Below are positions 15,582 through 24,442 of a DNA stretch of 64,000 nucleotides, piece after piece. The position numbers and the translations under genes were made by a program. The notes beneath the pieces were generated by a model, which had not been told where the DNA came from, did no database searches, and saw only the letters and a list, made by a program, of their open reading frames with translations. Source of the stretch: Candidatus Melainabacteria bacterium (GTDB taxonomy: Bacteria; Cyanobacteriota; Vampirovibrionia; Obscuribacterales; Obscuribacteraceae). How positions within the stretch are numbered: the stretch's first letter is position 1; each line of letters begins with the position of its first letter. The stretch is from NCBI GenBank assembly GCA_016716405.1, contig JADJWK010000003.1, positions 496,001-560,000 on the forward strand. Direction: 5' to 3'.

Positions 15582-17572
15582 AGAGACATTGCCGTCCGGC
15601 ACTGATTGATCGCTTGCCTCAAGTCGGCCATTGATGCAAAACGATTGCGCGGGTCTTTCTCCAGAGTCTTGAAGATCATTTGCTCCACCGGCACAGGCAG
15701 GCGAATGTCCGGTCTGACCGCCGAAATTGGCTCAGGCCGTACGTTGATATGTTTGAAGATTGTTTTTACGGCATTCTCCGCGGTCAGGGGCGGTTGGCCG
15801 GTTATCGCCTCGTACATGACGCAGCCGAGCGAGTATATGTCGGTGCGGGCATCGAGGGCCTCGCCCATGCACTGCTCGGGGCTCATATAGAGTGGGCTTC
15901 CAATCAGATCCCCTGTCTGGGTGAGCTCCTGGCTGCCCAGATCTTGTGATGCCACCACTTTGGCTATCCCGAAGTCCACTACTTTGACGAAGTCGTTGCC
16001 CTCATCGCTTTTCGTGAGCAGAATATTGCTCGGCTTTATGTCTCGATGTATCACTCCCTTCCGGTGAGCGTGGTCCAGAGCGTCGCAGACTTGCTGGAAT
16101 ATCTGGAAAAACCTCTGTGGCGCGAGGACTCCCTGGCTGAATTCATCTCTGAGGGTTTTGCCCTCGATGAGCTCCATGACCAGGTACGGTACTTCATCCG
16201 GTGTCACGCCGTAGTCGTGGACCACTACCAGATTGGGATGCTTGAGTTTTGAGGCTGCCTGGGCCTCTCGCTCGAAGCGCTGGAGGTTGTTCTCTTTGGC
16301 GGCAACATGCGGGTGCAGTATCTTGATTGCCACCATGGCATTGGTGCCTTTGTGACGGCCCTTGTAGATCGCGCCCATACCACCGATACTGATTCTGGAA
16401 ACAAGCTGATAGTGCTCGGGAAGCCGGAGCTTTGTGGTGGTCAACGGCTGTCCATCGATATCTTCGTCGGAGAGCTGGTCGGTGACGAATTGAATCGTAC
16501 CGTCGCTGCTCATCGCTTCTAGAATCCTGGCCATCTTTGGCGGGGAGTGGTAATTGATCAGGCTCTGAGATACGATCGCCAGGGCCATGCTGGCATTCGG
16601 ATCATCGGGGAGGGCGTGCCGTCTGAAATTGGCATAGGCCATTCTTCGACGATCGAGCAGAAACTCCCAGAGCCCGGCCAGGCCTTCGGACATCTCCCGG
16701 CGTCTGGGCAGCCTGAATTGCGATGCTTTCAGGCTCCATTTCATGATCAGCCAGACATCGAAGAGCACGGAGCCTGCCACCGCGGCGAGGAAGAGAAAGA
16801 CACTGACATTGCCCCGGGCAGTGACGAGCCGAACGCTGTTGGCGACGAAAGCGTTGATGGAATTGAAATTGAGGGATGCATAGTGGTCGTAGACCACCCA
16901 GGCAAAACCGGCCACTGCTACTGTCGCTGCAATTTGCTTCCTCTGACGAAGCAGAAGGGCTATGCCGAGCATCACTGAGACCAGTGCCGTCCAGACCGCA
17001 TGCCCCACTACCAGGAAGGAAGAGTGAACCAGGTCGGCGGTGGGTAGCCACTGAATCTGGTGATGCCACTGACGAGACTCGTGCAGGAATGCGTCGTTGA
17101 CTACGCCGAAACCGGCACCGACTGCGGCACCAATGATAAGCATATCGGTCAACCCGAAAGTATACTGCGAGAATCGTCTGGCTCGCCAGAGAAAATAGGC
17201 GATAGGAGCCAGCTTTACCAGCTCTTCGATAAAGGGTACCAGGGTGGAGCGTGCCGGGACCAGAAACCCGATCAAAAAGATTTTCTCGATGAGAAGCGCC
17301 AGTCCCATGGCGGCCCCGCCAGCGAAAAACATCATGAAAACGGTTCTCAGCGGGATGCTCCTTGTGAAGCAACTGATAAGAATCAGTCCGATTAGAAGGG
17401 ACATATTGAAGGCGAAGGCTGTAATGCCCTCCGGACCTGTGCTGATCAGAGTCATGCCGAGCCAGCCCGCAAAGCCGAGCCAGAGTACGATCCAGCGAAC
17501 GGGGACGAGGGTGGATCCGACCGGAATGCTTCCCCAGCTCTTCAAGGTATGTGATTTTTTCTCGAGTTTCAC
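15578..17572 (-). CDS. PrsW-like membrane protease fused to a Ser/Thr protein kinase
   Basis: 664 residues from GTG 17572; the GTG overlaps the TGA of the upstream gene (GTGA), fixing the start. Residues ~25-325 form roughly eight membrane helices with PrsW/CPBP-type signatures: VPFIEELVKLAP (Glu116-Glu117), GFGVVNDAFLHE (~155-165) and HSSFLVVGHAVW (~183-194). Residues ~390-650 are a complete kinase: ISIGGMGAIYKG, VAIKILHPH, HRDIKPSN, DFGIAKV, MSPEQC. PrsW proteases cut membrane anti-sigma factors. Joining one to a kinase suggests a single molecule that controls proteolysis by phosphorylation or the reverse; that coupling is inference. The EE motif is intact but the other motifs deviate from classical PrsW. 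Confidence 0.85.
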   Translation of the reverse strand: MKLEKKSHTLKSWGSIPVGSTLVPVRWIVLWLGFAGWLGMTLISTGPEGITAFAFNMSLLIGLILISCFTRSIPLRTVFMMFFAGGAAMGLALLIEKIFLIGFLVPARSTLVPFIEELVKLAPIAYFLWRARRFSQYTFGLTDMLIIGAAVGAGFGVVNDAFLHESRQWHHQIQWLPTADLVHSSFLVVGHAVWTALVSVMLGIALLLRQRKQIAATVAVAGFAWVVYDHYASLNFNSINAFVANSVRLVTARGNVSVFLFLAAVAGSVLFDVWLIMKWSLKASQFRLPRRREMSEGLAGLWEFLLDRRRMAYANFRRHALPDDPNASMALAIVSQSLINYHSPPKMARILEAMSSDGTIQFVTDQLSDEDIDGQPLTTTKLRLPEHYQLVSRISIGGMGAIYKGRHKGTNAMVAIKILHPHVAAKENNLQRFEREAQAASKLKHPNLVVVHDYGVTPDEVPYLVMELIEGKTLRDEFSQGVLAPQRFFQIFQQVCDALDHAHRKGVIHRDIKPSNILLTKSDEGNDFVKVVDFGIAKVVASQDLGSQELTQTGDLIGSPLYMSPEQCMGEALDARTDIYSLGCVMYEAITGQPPLTAENAVKTIFKHINVRPEPISAVRPDIRLPVPVEQMIFKTLEKDPRNRFASMADLRQAINQCRTAMSL

Positions 17573-18015
17573 TCGCTGAGCTTGCCCCCGGGAAAGAAGA
17601 GCGACTGGGTTGCATTTGTGAAAGCCTCGGTGGCCATGGTCATGCCCTGATCCTGATCGTGAGGAGCGATCTTGGCATTCTGGCATTCATAGAGAACGGT
17701 AAGAGCAACATCGTACTTCAGGCGGGGACCCGAGTAGCCGTCCACGAACGAGGCCCGGAGCTCGTCCAGGCTCAATCCCGACCTGGTGTCGCTGAGCTGG
17801 CTCTGGGCCAGACCATCGGCCAATCCCGAGTTGGTGGAGACTACGGTCTTCTCGAGTTCGGTATCTTCACCCTCGGCTGTTTTTGCTTTGCCAGGCTTGC
17901 GTGATTTCCTTACTTTAGGTGGATCGCCCAGCTCCACGGAAAGAGAGAGCCATGACATGACCGCGAATAGGGCGATCAGAAATCCTATGTCCCCAACTGT
18001 CAGTCCGACGTCCAT
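17569..18015 (-). CDS. Single-pass membrane hypothetical protein coupled to the protease-kinase
   Basis: 148 residues. One hydrophobic helix (DIGFLIALFAVMSWLSLSV, ~9-28) is followed by a Lys-rich linker and a soluble domain with a helical YDVALTVLYECQNAKI segment. No named family recognised. Its stop overlaps the GTG start of the PrsW-kinase fusion, so the two are made together; it could be an adaptor or a substrate of that protein. The intergenic region on its other side (18016-18084) also carries the divergent amidase start. Confidence 0.65.
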   Translation of the reverse strand: MDVGLTVGDIGFLIALFAVMSWLSLSVELGDPPKVRKSRKPGKAKTAEGEDTELEKTVVSTNSGLADGLAQSQLSDTRSGLSLDELRASFVDGYSGPRLKYDVALTVLYECQNAKIAPHDQDQGMTMATEAFTNATQSLFFPGGKLSE

Positions 18016-18084
18016 TTTGACTTGCGCTACCGGGTCTTATACTCTTGGCTCTCTAGTATAACTACCCAGTTCATGGAGTCTAAC

Positions 18085-19296
18085 ATGCCTGGATCCACCG
18101 ACTCGAATGCCCGCTACGGCATCCTCGAAAGCCTTGACTTGAAAGGCGAGAAGGAAGGTCCCCTGAACGGCACTGCGTTCGTGGTCAAGGACCTTTTCGA
18201 TGTCACGGGCTTTCGGACCGGCGCCGGCAACCCCAGGTGGCTCCAGACCCACGAGGAGGCTTCCGATACCGCCCCGGCGGTCTTGTCGATCCTCGATGCC
18301 GGCGCCCGTCTTATCGGCAAAACTCTGACAGATGAGTTCGCCTGCAGTCTCGACGGAATTAATGAGCACTTTCCGGTTCCCTTGAATTCTCTCTATCCGG
18401 ATCGGATCCCGGGCGGCTCCTCGAGCGGCTCTGCCTCCTGTGTCGCCGCCTCGATATCCGATTTCGCCCTGGGCACCGATACCGTCGGCTCGATCAGGGT
18501 TCCGGCTGCCTATTGCGGACTCTTCGGCTTTCGACCCACTCATTCGGCTGTGACACTAAATGGAGTGCGGCCTCTGGGCCCGAGCTTCGATACTGCTTGC
18601 TGGCTGGCGCGCCGGGCAGAGCTTCTCGAGCGTGTCGGGTCGGTCCTCCTTCCGAGAGCCTCCGCAGGCTCCGGTATCAAGAAAATCGTTTTGCTCGAGT
18701 CTGCTTTCGACCTCGTCGATAAGGAGCTCAGGGACGGGACCAGGAACTCGGCTCTCGCCTGTGCGGCCGGCCTGGAGATAGATCCCGGCACCAGAATAGA
18801 CTGCAATATCCTTGATATCTGGGCCTCGGCCTTCAATCTGATCCGAGGGCGGGAAGCCTGGCAAATTTATGGCGACTGGTTGTGCGCAAACTCCTCTTCG
18901 GTGAGTCCAGCGATTCTGGAGCGGCTGTCGGTGGGAGCCATGGTGAGCCTGGACGAGGAGGATCTAGCCCGCCGCATCATCGATGCCTCGAGGGACCTGG
19001 TGGACAATCTCCTCCGGGAAGAAAGGGCGGTATGTTTGCCCACCGTCACACGTCTACCGCCCCGGCTCGATTCCAGCGTCGCTACCCTGGCTGCCAATCG
19101 GAAGGACAATATAAGACTGACAGTGATTGCTTCGGTCTTCGGTCTTCCTCAGGTAACCCTTCCGATAAAGTTGGACTGCGGGACTGTATTCTCCATTTCC
19201 TTTCTCGCTTCCCCCGGCCGGGATCGAGACCTCCTGGCGCTCGCCAGCAGGCTGGAGGCGGAGGGTCTGTGCCGTTCTGGAGAAGCCATATCTTGA
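18085..19296 (+). CDS. Amidase-signature family hydrolase
   Basis: 403 residues from ATG 18085, which has GGAG six bases upstream. The amidase-signature triad is present: Lys in VVKDLFDV (~34), cis-Ser in PGGSSSGSASC (~112-122) and the nucleophile Ser in TDTVGSIRVPA (~132-142). Val replaces the first Gly of the usual DTGGSIR. At 403 residues it is shorter than GatA (~480) and lacks GatA context, so it is a stand-alone amidase of unknown amide substrate rather than part of the tRNA amidotransferase. A possible but poorly spaced promoter (TTGACT 18017, TATACT 18038, 15-base gap) precedes it. Confidence 0.85.
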   Translation: MPGSTDSNARYGILESLDLKGEKEGPLNGTAFVVKDLFDVTGFRTGAGNPRWLQTHEEASDTAPAVLSILDAGARLIGKTLTDEFACSLDGINEHFPVPLNSLYPDRIPGGSSSGSASCVAASISDFALGTDTVGSIRVPAAYCGLFGFRPTHSAVTLNGVRPLGPSFDTACWLARRAELLERVGSVLLPRASAGSGIKKIVLLESAFDLVDKELRDGTRNSALACAAGLEIDPGTRIDCNILDIWASAFNLIRGREAWQIYGDWLCANSSSVSPAILERLSVGAMVSLDEEDLARRIIDASRDLVDNLLREERAVCLPTVTRLPPRLDSSVATLAANRKDNIRLTVIASVFGLPQVTLPIKLDCGTVFSISFLASPGRDRDLLALASRLEAEGLCRSGEAIS

Positions 19297-19393
19297 GGCA
19301 TGTCAACAAGCGTCCGGTCAATTTGCAGTGCCCGGGGGACGGCCGGGAATAATGCCATATAATTGCCTCGACGGTATAAAAAAGGTCACGCCG

Positions 19394-19816
19394 ATGAAGT
19401 ACGTTAACAGACTGCTACTCCTGCTGCCGGTTCTCCTGGCAAGCGCCACTGAGGCGGTCTGCAAAGGATCAGAGAAAATCGAGCGTGTGGAGGAGATCTA
19501 TTCGTGGAAAGCGGAGCCCAACCCCCTTCTCGATAGTATTTTTGTTGGTTTCAATATCCTGACCGTAGTCGCCATCGTAGTAATGGTCGTCTGTGGCGGT
19601 ATCTGGCTCTACCAGAGATATGTCCTGAAGAAAGAGAGACCCGCCGGACCCGTGGCTGCCGCCGCAAAGGGTCCTGAGAAATCCGAACCCGAAGCAAAAA
19701 AGCCCGATGAGCCTGAAGGCGAAGCAGAGGCAGGCGAGTCGAAGGACGAAAGTCAGGACGAATCTGATGACGACGAAGAATCCGCAACTGAAGAGAAAAA
19801 AGACCAAGAAGGATAA
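19394..19816 (+). CDS. Membrane protein with signal peptide, one TM helix and acidic tail
   Basis: 140 residues from ATG 19394. A signal peptide (~1-24, LLLLLPVLLASATEAVC) precedes a short exported segment. A second hydrophobic helix at ~48-70 (ILTVVAIVVMVVCGGIWLY) is followed by a basic stop-transfer and ~60 residues dominated by Glu, Lys, Asp and Pro (SKDESQDESDDDEESAT). Topology: N-out, acidic tail in the cytoplasm. No domain recognised. It overlaps the following lipoprotein gene by 50 bases in another frame, so both are probably made from one mRNA. Confidence 0.6.
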   Translation: MKYVNRLLLLLPVLLASATEAVCKGSEKIERVEEIYSWKAEPNPLLDSIFVGFNILTVVAIVVMVVCGGIWLYQRYVLKKERPAGPVAAAAKGPEKSEPEAKKPDEPEGEAEAGESKDESQDESDDDEESATEEKKDQEG

Positions 19817-20588
19817 GATAGCGGTTTTCGCGGCTCTCTTTCTGGTTGCACCGTGTCTGGTATCATGCTCGGGTTTGCCTGGCGGCGGGGAGTCAGCCGG
19901 CAGCCATTACACTAGCAAAGAATGGCAGGCGCAGAGTGACTGGTGGGAGTCTCAAGAGGATGGAGACTTTCTGGTCTATGTGCGCCGTTTCGATAAAGCC
20001 GAAGATGTGCTGAAAGTGGCCCTCGCCAGGGCGGAGAAATTCGGTAGGGGCGATCCCAGGCTGGCCCGGAGCATGCGGTCGCTGGCCAGGGTCTATCTGG
20101 AGCGCAATGACTACGAGAAGGCGGCTTCGCTTCTGGAGAGCTCGCTGGCAATAAAAGAGAAGGCCGTCGGCCGCTCCAGCTCCGAGGTCGCTGACATCAA
20201 GACGGATCTGGCGCTTGCTCGTGCATTGCAGGGAAGGCCGGAGGAGTCCCGAAAATTGTTCGACGAGGCTCTTGCCATCCGGCAGCTCTACGACAACAAT
20301 CTGGACATGGCCGAGACCATTTATGTGGAGGCAATCTTGCTTGCTCGAACAGGCGACAGAGCCGGTGCCGAGAAGAAATACGATAAGGTCATCGAGATTC
20401 TTTCCGAGCAAATGAAAAGCTCCGACTCGGTCCCCTCCACAGCCCTGATCAGTAAGCTCAGATCAGCTCTCATGAGCGAAGTCGATATTCTCAAAGAGAT
20501 GGGCAAGACCGAGAAGAGCATGCAGCGCAAGGAGCAGTACGATCGCGTGCAGCTCTGGCTTGCTACTCTGGGAGAGACAGGCACCTAA
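19767..20588 (+). CDS. TPR lipoprotein
   Basis: 273 residues from ATG 19767 (AGGA eight bases upstream). A strongly basic N-region (LKRKKTKKDK) precedes a hydrophobic core and the lipobox LVSC, with Cys34 as the acylation site. Residues ~70-260 contain TPR units, e.g. KAEDVLKVALARAEKFGRGD, ARSMRSLARVYLERNDYEKA and EKKYDKVIEILSEQM. It is therefore a membrane-anchored scaffold, probably on the periplasmic face. Start overlap with the preceding acidic membrane protein suggests a functional pair. Its stop overlaps that of the convergent giant acidic gene by three bases. Confidence 0.8.
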   Translation: MTTKNPQLKRKKTKKDKIAVFAALFLVAPCLVSCSGLPGGGESAGSHYTSKEWQAQSDWWESQEDGDFLVYVRRFDKAEDVLKVALARAEKFGRGDPRLARSMRSLARVYLERNDYEKAASLLESSLAIKEKAVGRSSSEVADIKTDLALARALQGRPEESRKLFDEALAIRQLYDNNLDMAETIYVEAILLARTGDRAGAEKKYDKVIEILSEQMKSSDSVPSTALISKLRSALMSEVDILKEMGKTEKSMQRKEQYDRVQLWLATLGETGT

Positions 20589-23500
20589 GCTGTCGGTACT
20601 ATCGAGATTCTGACATGCTCGCCGCTGGGGCTTGGAAAGGTCAAGACACTCATTGAGGCGGCTCGACCATAGTCACTGGTGTGGAATGTCGTCGTCTGAG
20701 AGATGCTTGACTCCGCCGGATTGAGGCCGGCGATTGATTTGTAGGACGCAACGATAGTGGGCTCGATCTCTTTCGGGAAAGTCACGTCCGCCAGAACTTC
20801 CCCGCCGGACAGATATTTGAGGACAAGTCCATCAGTAGTCGGCTCGAAGTGTATGTCCGAGCAACCGAGCTCCACGGCTTTGCTGATTATGGCACGGGCC
20901 AGGGCGATAGTTGACTCGTCCGGGGTGGGCGGTGCGGGAGCTGCCTGTGCCACCGGCTGTGGAGCCGGTGCTGGCTGTTCCTGCACGACTGGCTGAGGAG
21001 CAGGAGCAGGAGCAGGAGCGGGAGCCGGTTCGTTAACTGGTTGAGGAGGCGGAACCGGCTGTTCCTGCACGACTGGCTGAGGAGCAGGAACGGGAGCAGG
21101 TTCGTAAGCTGGTTGAGGAGGCAGAACCGGCTGTTCCTGCCTGATGGGCTGAGGAGCAGGAGCGGGAGCAGGAGCCGGTTCGTAAACCGGTTCAGGAAGA
21201 AGTTCTGGCTCTGGCTCGAAAACGGGCTCCGGCTCGGCTACTGCAGCTGGTGTCCCGGCGCGTGTGAGCTCGAGTGGCGTCAATTCTGGCAATTCCTGCG
21301 ATGTTTCAGGGAAAGGCAGGGAAGTCTCCTCATCTCCCCATTCGCCGACGTCAGTCGCAAGACCGAGATCGCTCTCAAAAGAGTCTTGGACAACGGCTTC
21401 CTCATTTACCAGTTCAGGCTCCTGAATACCGATCTGATCGTCGGCGAGACTCAGCTCGGATTCGACGATCTCTTCCAGGAATGCGAACTGAGAGCTTTGC
21501 TCCGCCAGATCTTCAGGTTTTTCTTCGACGATTTCGAGGGTGAGATTGGCCACCATCTCATCTACCTCGGACTCGGATGACGGCTCGAAACTTTCGAATA
21601 GGACTGAATCTACATCCAGTTCCGCATTTACCACCTCGACCTGCTCCTCGGTTCTCAGACCGGGTACCGGTCCCTCTTTCGAGACCACCGGAACTTCGTT
21701 GGTGGCGGACAGCACTGGAGCCATCTCTTCTTCCTCCGGCTCCGGCTCGGGTTCCGGCTCGGGTTCCGGCTCCGGTTCTGGTTCCGGTTCGGGTTCCGGC
21801 TCGGGCTCTGGTTCCGGCTCGGGTTCTGGTTCTGGCTCGGGTTCTGGCTCCGGCTCTGGCTCGGGTTCTGGCTCTGGCTCTGGCTCTGGCTCCGGTTCGA
21901 CTTGGTCGGCCAGCATGTTGTCCAGCCTGGATGACAGTCCGATACTGAGCTCCTGGGTAGCGGGTCTTTCCGATACCGAGTGATCGCCGAATTCATCTCC
22001 CGGCTCTTCTTCTAGAGCGGACAGCAACTCCTCACGGTAAACCTCGGTGTCAGATTCACCGACGACAGCTTCCATCAATCGTGCAGCCAGGCTGCTCGGC
22101 TCAAACTCTTCGGCTTCCTTGGCGGTAGGGACCTCGATGTCTTCCTCGTCGTCGAATGCCTCGACGAGCCTTGATTTGAGGGCGCTAAGGTCATCTTCCT
22201 GAGTTTCGGTAGTAGTCTCCTCAGGAGCCTCCTCGTCTTCCTCAAAAGCTTCAAGAAGACGAGCCTTGAGAGCACCGAGGTCCTCTTCGTCTGTTTCTGC
22301 CGGTGCCTCTTCGAGTGGCTCGGTGACTGTTTCTACAAGAGCCTCAGCGGGAGCCTCTGCATGCTCATCTTCCTCAAAAGCCTCAAGAAGACGAGCCTTG
22401 AGAGCACCGAGGTCGTCGTCCTCCGCCGTATCGTCGTCGGCGAAGAGGCTGGTGGGGGACGGACTCGGAGTCTCGGGCTCGGAAGGCACCGGCGCGAAAT
22501 CCTCGTCTTCATCGTCGTCGGCGAAGAGGCTGGTGGGGGACGGACTCGGAGTCTCGGGCTCGGAAGCCACCGGCGCGAAATCCTCGTCTTCATCGTCGTC
22601 AGCGAAGAGGCTGGTGAGGGACGGACTCGGAGTCTCGGGCTCGGAAGCCACCGGCGCGAAATCCTCGTCTTCATCGTCGTCAGCGAAGAGACCGGCAGCG
22701 GAAGGGCTCGGGACATCCGGCTCGGCTGCGGCGGCTGTGAACTCCTCGTCCTCTTCTTCCTCTTCTTCCTCTTCTTCCTCCTCGTCGTCGGCAAAGAGGC
22801 TGGAGGTGGGATGGCTGGGGATATCCGGTTCAGTGGCGACGGCGGTGAAATCCTCGTCTTCTTCCTCGTCGTCGTCGGCAAAGAGGCTGGAGGTGGGATG
22901 GCTTGGGATATCCGGTTCAGTGGCGACGGCGGTGAAATCCTCGTCTTCTTCCTCGTCGTCGTCGGCAAAGAGGCTGGAGGTGGGATGGCTGGGGATATCC
23001 GGTTCAGTGGCAACGGCGGTGAAATCCTCGTCTTCTTCCTCGTCGTCGTCGGCAAAGAGGCTGGAGGTGGGATGGCTGGGGATACCCGGTTCAGTGGCAA
23101 CGGCGGTGAAATCCTCTTCTTCTTCCTCGTCGTCGTCGGCAAAGAGGCTGGAAGGAGAAGGGCTGGGAATTTCATCGGCAATAGAGGCGGCGAAATCCTC
23201 TTCTTCTTCCTCGTCGTCGTCGGCAAAGAGGCTGGAAGGAGAAGGACTGGGAAGTTCAGCATCGGGAGCAACGGGAGTGAAGTCCTCGTCCTGGTCGTCA
23301 TCGTCATCGAAGAGACCGGCGCCGAAACTGCTCGATTGCGTTACCGCTTCTGCGATATCGGACATTTCCTCCGGATCTATAAGTCTTGTCTGCACCGTCT
23401 CTTCGGTGTCTTCGCCGGCAGGATGACTGAGACCGGCAAGGTCGTCGTCATCGTCGTAACCGCCACCAAAGAGAGAGTCTATGGTACTTGGACCCGCGTG

Positions 23501-24442
23501 CTCGGGAGCGATTGCTTCTTCGAGCGCGGGAGCAAAACCACTACCGGCGGTATCAGCGGCTTCTTCTTCTTCTTCTTCTTCTTCCTTGAAGAGAGAGCCG
23601 AACGGGCGGGACGAATCACCGATAACGTTGTCTATTACATCCTTTTCGGAAAACCTTTCGAGAGGCTCTTCCAGCCCGGGATCAGGAGGAATGGTATCTT
23701 CTGCTCTGTCAGCCTCTTCAGCGTTCCTGCCTTTTTTCCCGAAGAGCGAACCGAATGCTGCCCTGAGTTTGTTTGCGCCACCCTTGATCGACTCCACCGG
23801 GGTACTGGAGGCTTCGGACAAATCGACCGTGGGCTCTGTTTCGGGCTCAGTCTCGATCTCCGCGGGCGGGGCCGACTCGAGACCGGCAAGCATGCTTTCG
23901 ATAGGATTGAGGTTGGGGTCTGTGTCCGTCTCACCTTCGGCGCTTTCAAATATCATGCTCTCGCCGGTGTCAGGACCGCCGTTCGTCGATTCCTCTTCCA
24001 GAGGAGCTGCATCGTAAATCGATCGCATCAGATAGTCGAAATCGTCTGCTGTGCAAACAAGCTTCTTGAAATTCGAGGAGCTCAGATGGCTCTTGATGGC
24101 GTCGGCTGCGATAACGTCGTCCGGGTCCACCATAGCCACCGAATATTGTTCTCCCTGCTTGGCCACTGGTACGCAAAGGAATTTGCGCTCGATGTCTTCG
24201 GGAATCAGCCTGATAAGCTCGTCTTCCGGGGGAGTCGAAGCAAGATTGATGTAATTGACGCCGTACTGAAGCTCGAGAGCGTCTTTGAGCTGTCGCTCGC
24301 TCACCAGTCCCATTCGGGAAAGCACCAGGGTGATTCGATCGCCGGATTTCTCTTGCTCTTCCATGGCGCTGGTGAGGTCTTCGGTCGTGATAAGACCGAG
24401 ATCGATCAAAAGCTCGCCAAGTTCGTTTCCGGTTACGGACAT
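20585..24442 (-). CDS. 1285-residue acidic repeat protein with MshEN and GspE/PilB N-domains, no ATPase core
   Basis: Residues 1-~150 match the N-terminal (MshEN/T2SSE_N) region of type IV pilus and type II secretion ATPases: LGELLIDLGLITTEDLTSAMEEQ and a second copy RITLVLSRMGLVSERQLKDALELQ, the spaced L/Q pattern that binds c-di-GMP in MshE. Residues ~1170-1285 match the GspE/PilB N2 domain (GCSDIHFEPTTDGLVLKY), but the chain ends before Walker A, so no ATP hydrolysis is possible. Between lie about 1000 low-complexity residues: 29- and 27-residue acidic repeats (LFADDDEE...), three LGALKARLLEAF units, an uninterrupted Pro-Glu dipeptide run and PAPAPQP stretches. Probably a cytoplasmic c-di-GMP-responsive scaffold for pili or secretion; role inferred. 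Confidence 0.85.
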   Translation of the reverse strand: MSVTGNELGELLIDLGLITTEDLTSAMEEQEKSGDRITLVLSRMGLVSERQLKDALELQYGVNYINLASTPPEDELIRLIPEDIERKFLCVPVAKQGEQYSVAMVDPDDVIAADAIKSHLSSSNFKKLVCTADDFDYLMRSIYDAAPLEEESTNGGPDTGESMIFESAEGETDTDPNLNPIESMLAGLESAPPAEIETEPETEPTVDLSEASSTPVESIKGGANKLRAAFGSLFGKKGRNAEEADRAEDTIPPDPGLEEPLERFSEKDVIDNVIGDSSRPFGSLFKEEEEEEEEAADTAGSGFAPALEEAIAPEHAGPSTIDSLFGGGYDDDDDLAGLSHPAGEDTEETVQTRLIDPEEMSDIAEAVTQSSSFGAGLFDDDDDQDEDFTPVAPDAELPSPSPSSLFADDDEEEEEDFAASIADEIPSPSPSSLFADDDEEEEEDFTAVATEPGIPSHPTSSLFADDDEEEDEDFTAVATEPDIPSHPTSSLFADDDEEEDEDFTAVATEPDIPSHPTSSLFADDDEEEDEDFTAVATEPDIPSHPTSSLFADDEEEEEEEEEEEDEEFTAAAAEPDVPSPSAAGLFADDDEDEDFAPVASEPETPSPSLTSLFADDDEDEDFAPVASEPETPSPSPTSLFADDDEDEDFAPVPSEPETPSPSPTSLFADDDTAEDDDLGALKARLLEAFEEDEHAEAPAEALVETVTEPLEEAPAETDEEDLGALKARLLEAFEEDEEAPEETTTETQEDDLSALKSRLVEAFDDEEDIEVPTAKEAEEFEPSSLAARLMEAVVGESDTEVYREELLSALEEEPGDEFGDHSVSERPATQELSIGLSSRLDNMLADQVEPEPEPEPEPEPEPEPEPEPEPEPEPEPEPEPEPEPEPEPEPEPEPEPEPEPEPEEEEMAPVLSATNEVPVVSKEGPVPGLRTEEQVEVVNAELDVDSVLFESFEPSSESEVDEMVANLTLEIVEEKPEDLAEQSSQFAFLEEIVESELSLADDQIGIQEPELVNEEAVVQDSFESDLGLATDVGEWGDEETSLPFPETSQELPELTPLELTRAGTPAAVAEPEPVFEPEPELLPEPVYEPAPAPAPAPQPIRQEQPVLPPQPAYEPAPVPAPQPVVQEQPVPPPQPVNEPAPAPAPAPAPQPVVQEQPAPAPQPVAQAAPAPPTPDESTIALARAIISKAVELGCSDIHFEPTTDGLVLKYLSGGEVLADVTFPKEIEPTIVASYKSIAGLNPAESSISQTTTFHTSDYGRAASMSVLTFPSPSGEHVRISIVPTA
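21737..21897 (-). repeat. Glu-Pro dipeptide (6-bp) repeat tract
   Basis: About 160 bases encode an unbroken run of alternating Glu and Pro, about 27 units, in the giant acidic protein. The hexamer varies at silent positions (ggctcg, ggttcc, ggctcc, ggttct), so it is an old tract kept for its protein sequence rather than a fresh slippage expansion. Confidence 0.85.
22440..22700 (-). repeat. 81-bp tandem repeat (27 residues, about 3 copies)
   Basis: The motif ggcgcgaaat recurs at 22491, 22572 and 22653, exactly 81 bases apart, and the copies are nearly identical. Each unit encodes SLFADDDEDEDFAPV followed by a Ser/Pro/Glu spacer. High nucleotide identity implies recent duplication or homogenisation. 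Confidence 0.85.
22780..23200 (-). repeat. 87-bp tandem repeat (29 residues, 4 copies plus degenerate flanks)
   Basis: The motif ggcggtgaaa recurs at 22841, 22928, 23015 and 23102, each 87 bases apart; a diverged copy follows at 23186 (84 bases). Copies differ by only a few bases. Each encodes SSLFADDDEEEDEDFTAVA plus a Pro/His spacer. Both period lengths are multiples of three, so copy number can change without breaking the gene. Confidence 0.88.

Noticed and set aside
18085..19296. GatA subunit of the Glu-tRNA(Gln) amidotransferase
   Set aside because: Too short, no gatB/gatC neighbours, and GatA-specific regions are not visible; kept as a generic amidase.
22440..23200. Regular repeats considered as a CRISPR array
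   Set aside because: The repeats are directly adjacent coding units of 81/87 bases without unique spacers, all in frame within one gene.
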